From: Alphaproteobacteria bacterium
Lineage (GTDB): Bacteria > Pseudomonadota > Alphaproteobacteria > UBA3830
DNA: 10,376 nucleotides
Direction: 5' to 3'
Assembly: GCA_017416635.1 (NCBI GenBank)
Contig: JAFQBQ010000182.1
Location: forward strand, 1-10,376
Part shown: in pieces, positions 6,762-10,376 of the stretch
Layout: every line of letters begins with the position of its first letter
How positions within the stretch are numbered: position 1 is the stretch's first letter
Made by a program: the position numbers and the translations under genes
The notes under the pieces: generated by a model
What the model was told of the DNA's origin: nothing
The model's database searches: none
The model's input: the letters and a program-made list of their open reading frames with translations, nothing else

Positions 6762-7706
6762 TTAGAAAAGCACTCCATGGGAAACACTTCTCATGCGTTG
6801 CTCTTGACGTCGCGCATTCCACCGCGCGTAATCACCCGGATCTAATTTTTCAAGTATTTTATCCTTATACGGAGACAAAAAGGCATCAATCAAAAGAGAC
6901 TGACCGACCTCTTTTGACATGGTCTGCGACTCTTGCGGAATAAACGGTAATATTTCTTCAAAAGAGATACCAATTTTCTGCATGTCTACAATTCCTCTCC
7001 ACATAAGCTTATTTTTTACATCGTTATCTTCTAAACGAAAGTTTTTAACAATATTGTCTATTATGATTAAATTTGTAGAACCTTCCTGGGCAAGCAACTT
7101 GCCGTAAACATCAATAGCAGCTTTCCAAACTGATTCACTAAATAGATTCTCATCTATCAACTCAATTCGTTTAGTGAGTCGTTTGAGTGAATGTTTGTCT
7201 AAACCTGCGCTAAATATTTTTTCCAAAATTGTTTCAAAAATCGAATAGATAGAACGATGAAACAATTCTTCCCCTCCGTGTTCTTCTCGTTGGGATTTTA
7301 CATTTTGCTCAATATCTTGCATAATTTCACTCAGAATACGTTCCGGATCCATCTTTCCCTTTGCGATTTCGGTAACGGCAATTTGGAGAGAGACTTCTCC
7401 CTGTTTCATAAGGCAATACGCCAGTGTACGATACGAATCAAAATGCCTGTGTATAAATTCCTCATGGCGCAACTCTGCCTCTCGGCTTTCGATAGAAGAA
7501 AAAGCGGATAACAGAGCAGCATCAACCTTCCGTTTTAATATCTGCTCTCCTGGAAGGCACATAGTTGGCATTTGCGCGACATGCTCGGGAGTTACTTGCG
7601 GCCGAGGATCTACCTTAGGACGAAACATAGCATCTACTTCACCTGCACAACCGAATCCCAAAATCGCACTTACAATTGAAACTGCCACTAAACTACTTTT
7701 TTTCAT
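6762..7706 (-). CDS. Secreted helical protein of unknown function
   Basis: I do not recognise a family. The 314 residues begin with a clear signal peptide: MKKSS, a hydrophobic core LVAVSIVSAILGFG, and a likely signal peptidase I site VDA|MF near residue 26. Cys20 follows GFG, which is a poor lipobox, so a lipoprotein is less likely. The mature part starts with a Pro-rich stretch (FRPKVDPRPQVTPEH) and is then almost wholly predicted helix, rich in Glu, Lys, Leu and Ile, with few Gly or Pro until the end. The start is ATG with AAGGGAAGTGAG upstream. It is convergent with the phage block and has its own long upstream region, so it looks like a separately controlled host gene, or cargo beside the phage. 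Export to the periplasm or beyond is inferred from the signal peptide only. Confidence 0.75.
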   Translation of the reverse strand: MKKSSLVAVSIVSAILGFGCAGEVDAMFRPKVDPRPQVTPEHVAQMPTMCLPGEQILKRKVDAALLSAFSSIESREAELRHEEFIHRHFDSYRTLAYCLMKQGEVSLQIAVTEIAKGKMDPERILSEIMQDIEQNVKSQREEHGGEELFHRSIYSIFETILEKIFSAGLDKHSLKRLTKRIELIDENLFSESVWKAAIDVYGKLLAQEGSTNLIIIDNIVKNFRLEDNDVKNKLMWRGIVDMQKIGISFEEILPFIPQESQTMSKEVGQSLLIDAFLSPYKDKILEKLDPGDYARWNARRQEQRMRSVSHGVLF

Positions 7707-8049
7707 AACTCACTTCCCTTTCATTTAACTGAATAAAAATCAACTTCAAATCTCGCCGAAACAACACCTCAAGGCAACGTATTGAATTAACTTGTTCGCC
7801 TGAGTACTCGTGAAACTTCGGCAACTTTCACCAGCACAAACTCGCTTAAATTTTGTATAAATCACAAAAACCTGCACACACCTCCCACGAAAAACCATTT
7901 TCAGCGTAGCATTCCTTTCCAAGGTTTGCAACCGTTAATATATATTATAATTAATAAATTAAGTTGAATTGTTTAAAAAATTAAATCAAATTAAAAGAAA
8001 GCGGCAGAACGAATAATAGAGCGAAATCTCACCCTTAAACATATATTCA
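7707..8049. other. Intergenic stretch, AT-rich, with two possible hairpins
   Basis: No convincing gene lies here; a 61-codon minus-strand frame (7746-7931) has no family features. Two inverted repeats sit upstream of the secreted-protein gene: AGGCAAC (7772-7778) with GTTCGCCT (7794-7801), one bulge; and GTGAAACTT (7810-7818) with AACTTTCAC (7823-7831), one mismatch, loop CGGC. GCCGAA (7755-7760) could also pair with TTCGGC (7817-7822). Bases ~7936-8000 are nearly all A and T. A 5' leader on the minus strand is possible. Confidence 0.4.
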
Positions 8050-8358
8050 CTACAACCCTCGTTTCTTCCACCATTCATCCGTTTTGAATTCTTCAGGAAG
8101 ATCGTTGAGAGAAGTGATTTTCAGTTCATTGTAAATCAAATTAAAATATTCTTCCCTTTTAGATTTAGGAAATTCATGTCCGCAGAATGGGCAGAATCTA
8201 ATTACGACATAAGAACTTCCTCCGTCGTGTAAAATGACGCCATATTCGTCGTAAACGCGATTATAAAAAAACAGATGATCACAACAATCGAATACACTGT
8301 CATGTATTTCGCACTGATGCTCTAAGTGATACTTCAAATCGTTACAACAATATTTCAT
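8050..8358 (-). CDS. CPxCG zinc-ribbon protein, candidate immunity protein
   Basis: A 102-residue protein with Cys4, Cys5, Cys16, Cys25 and Cys26 in the N-terminal third and a zinc knuckle FCPFCGHEFP (Cys56, Cys59), joined by the segment DEYGVILHDGGSSY. The end is EEFKTDEWWKKRGL. From memory this pattern (CC at the start, HDGGSSY, CPxCG, a C-terminal DEWW) fits a family of small proteins listed as DUF6980, but I cannot check this. It is related to the neighbouring 204-residue protein: both have YG(V/I)I followed by GG and a PFxGxE(L/F)P block. AGGAAA precedes the ATG. A terminator-like hairpin separates it from that gene, so it may have its own promoter. Position behind a candidate toxin suggests immunity or an orphan copy of it; this is inference. 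Confidence 0.75.
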   Translation of the reverse strand: MKYCCNDLKYHLEHQCEIHDSVFDCCDHLFFYNRVYDEYGVILHDGGSSYVVIRFCPFCGHEFPKSKREEYFNLIYNELKITSLNDLPEEFKTDEWWKKRGL

Positions 8359-8490
8359 TTTTTTAAATTTCCTATCCAGGTACGAACGCCATTACAACAT
8401 GAGCTCCAATCTGTTCGCCCAAAACCGTAGCTAATTTCAGAAATAACTATAAGAAAATAAAGCGAGGAGGGATTCCCCTCCTACTCAAAA
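8359..8490. other. Gap between the two zinc-ribbon genes
   Basis: It contains the minus-strand hairpin at 8465-8482 and no open frame of note. A weak inverted pair, CGAAC and GTTCG, flanks a GAGCTC site near 8370-8425. No clear promoter for the downstream 102-residue gene was identified. Confidence 0.35.
8447..8482 (-). terminator. Rho-independent terminator after the 204-residue gene
   Basis: On the minus strand AGGAGGG-GAAT-CCCTCCT (8482 down to 8465) forms a perfect 7-base-pair GC-rich stem with a tetraloop, followed by CGCTTTATTTTCTT. It lies about 37 bases after the stop of the 204-residue gene, so transcription of the toxin-immunity pair may end here, before the second zinc-ribbon gene. 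Confidence 0.65.
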
Positions 8491-8520
8491 CTACAGCCCT
8501 CGCTTCTTTCACCATTCGTC
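8491..8520 (-). pseudogene. Remnant 3' end of a zinc-ribbon gene copy
   Basis: Thirty bases read on the minus strand as D-E-W-stop-K-K-R-G-L-stop and match the end of the 102-residue gene (8050-8079, DEWWKKRGL-stop) at 26 of 30 positions. The second Trp codon has become TGA. The remnant begins inside the stop region of the 204-residue gene, one base out of its frame and next to a run of six A, so a single indel there would have joined the two. It is either the lost C terminus of the 204-residue protein or what remains of a deleted third copy. Confidence 0.7.
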
Positions 8521-9133
8521 ATTTTTTCATCTTCCTGCCCTTTACCTCTTTTATTGGAGGATAATCATCCTCGGTCCAGTCACAGTCATCAACGTAATCG
8601 TCTGCCCATTCACCCATCTTATGGTCTTTATACCACTTGAAAGTTTTAAATTCCTTTTCCCACCAATTTTCTTGATCAAACTCCGGGGGCAATTTAGCCC
8701 CGCAAAATGGACAATACTGTATCGGAACGCAAACTAATTTAGGTAATTCTTCATAATCGCAACGGCAATCATCAATAAAACAGCTCAGCTCCCAACAAAA
8801 CTTTCCACCATGATGATCTAACTTTTCCCTTTCAATGAGCCTATCATACCATTCTCTACTCGTTACAAGATATTGCAAGTGAGCGGGCACTTTCGCTGCA
8901 TCAATTAAAGGATAATTTTCATCCTGGTTGTCGTGCCATTGGTCTAATTCAACACTTTCTTCATTATCGGGCCCTAATAACTCTTCGACAACTTTTCGAT
9001 CTAATTCGTGCAAAAATGCTCCTGGTAATTCTTCACCATCAAACGGAGAATATTGCAAGCATTGAAATCCTCCTCTCTTGTTGATTATTCCGTAACAACC
9101 ATTTAATAACTTCGCAACTTCGCTTATTACCAT
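8519..9133 (-). CDS. Zinc-ribbon protein, likely immunity protein of the adjacent toxin
   Basis: A 204-residue acidic protein whose ATG overlaps the stop of the toxin-like gene by seven bases, the usual arrangement for an immunity gene made together with its toxin. GGAAAGAT lies before the start, within the toxin end. It seems to be built of two related modules. The C-terminal one has Cys113, Cys118, Cys123, Cys125, Cys135 and the knuckle QYCPFCGAKLP (Cys141, Cys144), then ENWWEKEF. The N-terminal one reads CYGII...GGFQCLQYSPFDGEELP (residues 13-37), which follows the same frame as YGVI..GGSSY..CPFCGHEFP in the 102-residue neighbour, but with both metal cysteines replaced (Ser29, Asp32). The last 35 residues are very acidic and aromatic (EWADDYVDDCDWTEDDYPP), plausible for covering a basic RNase. 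Function is inferred from position and architecture; no named family is claimed. Confidence 0.75.
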   Translation of the reverse strand: MVISEVAKLLNGCYGIINKRGGFQCLQYSPFDGEELPGAFLHELDRKVVEELLGPDNEESVELDQWHDNQDENYPLIDAAKVPAHLQYLVTSREWYDRLIEREKLDHHGGKFCWELSCFIDDCRCDYEELPKLVCVPIQYCPFCGAKLPPEFDQENWWEKEFKTFKWYKDHKMGEWADDYVDDCDWTEDDYPPIKEVKGRKMKK

Positions 9134-10376
9134 TGTTCAATCTTTCCATTTGAAATAATTCTTGTCACTACTCCAGTTTCTGGGTCTACTTCCGCAATTA
9201 ACTGAAATTTATCGCTACCGACCTTTCTATACTTGTGTAAATGTACTTTCATATTTTGATGAGCTGGATCAAACTGGTACGCAAATCCATCTCTATCAAA
9301 TCTTGTTTTTTTGTAAGTTCTAGAAGTATATTTATCCGCTAGATCTCGGAATTTTCTGACAGTCGCGTCCATTGTATCTGAACTAATTAATCTTTCCCAA
9401 AACCTACCTTGCCCATAAATTCTAACAGTTCGACCAGCAACAGCGCTCGCTCTTGAGGAAGCATTCTCTGCTCTTGAAACGATTTGCGCCTGTCTTGCGG
9501 TGCGAAGTGTGGTTTTAGCTACTTTTGAGACGAAGCCAATCGCTCCACCAGTAGCAGCCGTAACGGCCACATCTCTGCCTACATTAGAAAGGAACTCAAA
9601 CGGAGACAATGCCTCGTATGCGAAACTCCATAGATTATCAATCCCACCAGGTACGACAAATGCAACTGCATATTCATACAACCTCGCAACATTTGCGGAT
9701 TCTGCAATTTCAAGTCCTCTGTCGTAATATTCAAGCGTCGTTTGGGCGCACTCACGAGCAAATGAAACTTCAGGCGCAGACGCCGGATTGAAACTCCAAT
9801 TATTTGCATGCTGAGTACTTGCCCACAAACTATATTGCGACTCTCGCATGTAGCCTTCGACAGCCTGTTTTATCAGCTCTTCCTTTTTGGTCTGCTCGAC
9901 TCGCGCGCGCTGCTCTTGCTGGCGCAATTTTCTCATCTCGGTATACCATTTCGGCGCAGCGATGTTGTGAACTTCATTTTCGGGAACCATTATGTCATGC
10001 GCGCTGTCTGTGTACGCTCGGTTGTACCAATAACCATTGATGTTCTCTCGACTAAAATGCCAAATCAGCGGCGTTTCCTCAAAATTGAAGCTTCGCATCG
10101 CCAATCGTTCCATCTCGGAAGTCGGAGTAAAAGTCGTGGTGCTGTCGTATCCGTTAAATGGCGTAATTTCCCAGCCTCCTCGATCAGTCGTACTCAAAAA
10201 CGTGCTTGAACCATTGGTCTCCATATGATACGTGCGCCCCGAATAATTCACGATGCCGAAATTATACTGTCCCGAAGTTTTTATTTCAAAAGTTTTCTTC
10301 GCTTCTTGATATTCAGCCTCGCGCTGCGCTGAAGATTGACCAGATCGTGTAAACTTAGGTTCCCATGGACGATTTT
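9127..10376 (-). CDS. Polymorphic toxin, C-terminal 415 residues, colicin E3-like RNase end (5' partial)
   Basis: The frame is open to the right edge (first visible residues NRPWEPKFTRSGQSSAQREA), so the GTG at 10251 is internal and the N terminus lies outside. Visible parts in order: a Tyr/Thr-rich beta-like stretch (~35-130), a Glu/Arg/Gln helical stretch (~144-175), a Gly/Ala-rich hydrophobic segment (~268-285, VAVTAATGGAIGFV) like those found before toxin domains, a basic linker, and a terminal module of ~60 residues. That module reads RDGFAYQFDPAHQNMKVHLHKY...AEVDPETGVVTR. It parallels the end of colicin E3, IYEWDSQHGELEGY...SFDPKTGNQ, an RNase that cuts 16S rRNA in the decoding site. 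The colicin Asp510 and His513 correspond to Asp369 and His372 here; Glu517 aligns with Lys376. The overlap with a downstream small gene supports a toxin-immunity pair. The toxin call is moderate; secretion route and target are not visible. Confidence 0.6.
   Translation of the reverse strand, partial: NRPWEPKFTRSGQSSAQREAEYQEAKKTFEIKTSGQYNFGIVNYSGRTYHMETNGSSTFLSTTDRGGWEITPFNGYDSTTTFTPTSEMERLAMRSFNFEETPLIWHFSRENINGYWYNRAYTDSAHDIMVPENEVHNIAAPKWYTEMRKLRQQEQRARVEQTKKEELIKQAVEGYMRESQYSLWASTQHANNWSFNPASAPEVSFARECAQTTLEYYDRGLEIAESANVARLYEYAVAFVVPGGIDNLWSFAYEALSPFEFLSNVGRDVAVTAATGGAIGFVSKVAKTTLRTARQAQIVSRAENASSRASAVAGRTVRIYGQGRFWERLISSDTMDATVRKFRDLADKYTSRTYKKTRFDRDGFAYQFDPAHQNMKVHLHKYRKVGSDKFQLIAEVDPETGVVTRIISNGKIEQW

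Noticed and set aside
6740..6767. TTCTAA ... TTAGAA inverted repeat as a terminator for the secreted-protein gene
   Set aside because: The stem is six mostly A/T pairs, includes the stop codon, has a 16-base loop and no T run after it on the minus strand.
7746..7931. 61-codon minus-strand frame MQTLERNATLKMVF...
   Set aside because: Composition is Cys/Arg/Phe-rich without a domain, the start follows an AT-only stretch with only a modest ribosome site, and the region looks like a leader. Not enough to call a gene.
8510..8520. UGA read as Trp (alternative genetic code), suggested by DEW-TGA-KKRGL versus DEWWKKRGL
   Set aside because: Several genes here end properly in TGA (T, U, D and the 204-residue gene), and reading through would fuse neighbours. 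Decay of a gene remnant explains it better.
9808..10209. 133-codon plus-strand frame inside the toxin gene
   Set aside because: It is antisense to a long frame with clear coding character that is open to the window edge; residue make-up is that of a shadow frame.
10249..10251. GTG at 10251 as the start of the toxin gene
   Set aside because: The frame continues without a stop for 41 more codons to the window edge, and no ribosome site is evident before the GTG.

Overview
The window looks like part of an AT-rich, probably alphaproteobacterial genome. The P2-type tail genes followed by a GH108 endolysin, the base composition and the protein style recall intracellular or endosymbiotic lineages, but no rRNA, tRNA or housekeeping gene is present to settle the taxonomy, so this is inference.

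Bases 1-6573, plus strand: the distal half of a contractile-tail (P2-like myovirus or tailocin) late operon. The order is tail sheath (FI, 5' end outside the window), tail tube (FII), tail assembly chaperone E with a programmed -1 frameshift product E+E', tape measure T, tail protein U, LysM-like tail protein X, late-control/baseplate-hub protein D, a GH108 N-acetylmuramidase endolysin, and a 55-residue holin-like membrane protein. This is P2 gene order with lysis genes following D. The genes are packed with overlaps (E' into T, T/U by way of a 19-codon ORF, X into D, D into endolysin). An HU-like DNA-binding protein gene follows after a short gap, and a Rho-independent terminator at about 6682-6723 closes the plus-strand block. 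No capsid, terminase, integrase or tail fibre gene is visible, so an intact prophage and a headless tailocin cannot be told apart here.

Bases 6762-7706, minus strand: a 314-residue helical protein with an N-terminal signal peptide and no recognised family, preceded by a roughly 340-base AT-rich gap that holds two possible RNA hairpins.

Bases 8050-10376, minus strand: a candidate polymorphic toxin-immunity locus. A large protein enters from the right edge (415 C-terminal residues visible, open to the window end). Its last ~60 residues match the pattern of the colicin E3-type ribosome-inactivating RNase domain (Y-x2-D-x2-H ... DPxTG), although one catalytic position appears changed. Its stop overlaps the start of a 204-residue protein with a CPFCG zinc ribbon, the expected place for an immunity gene. 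Further downstream, after a terminator, lies a second related zinc-ribbon protein of 102 residues. A 30-base remnant of the 3' end of this family sits just behind the 204-residue gene, which suggests duplication and decay in an immunity array.

The points most worth following are the toxin with its zinc-ribbon partners, the duplicated start region between T and U, and the HU-like protein that has Phe in place of the DNA-intercalating Pro63.
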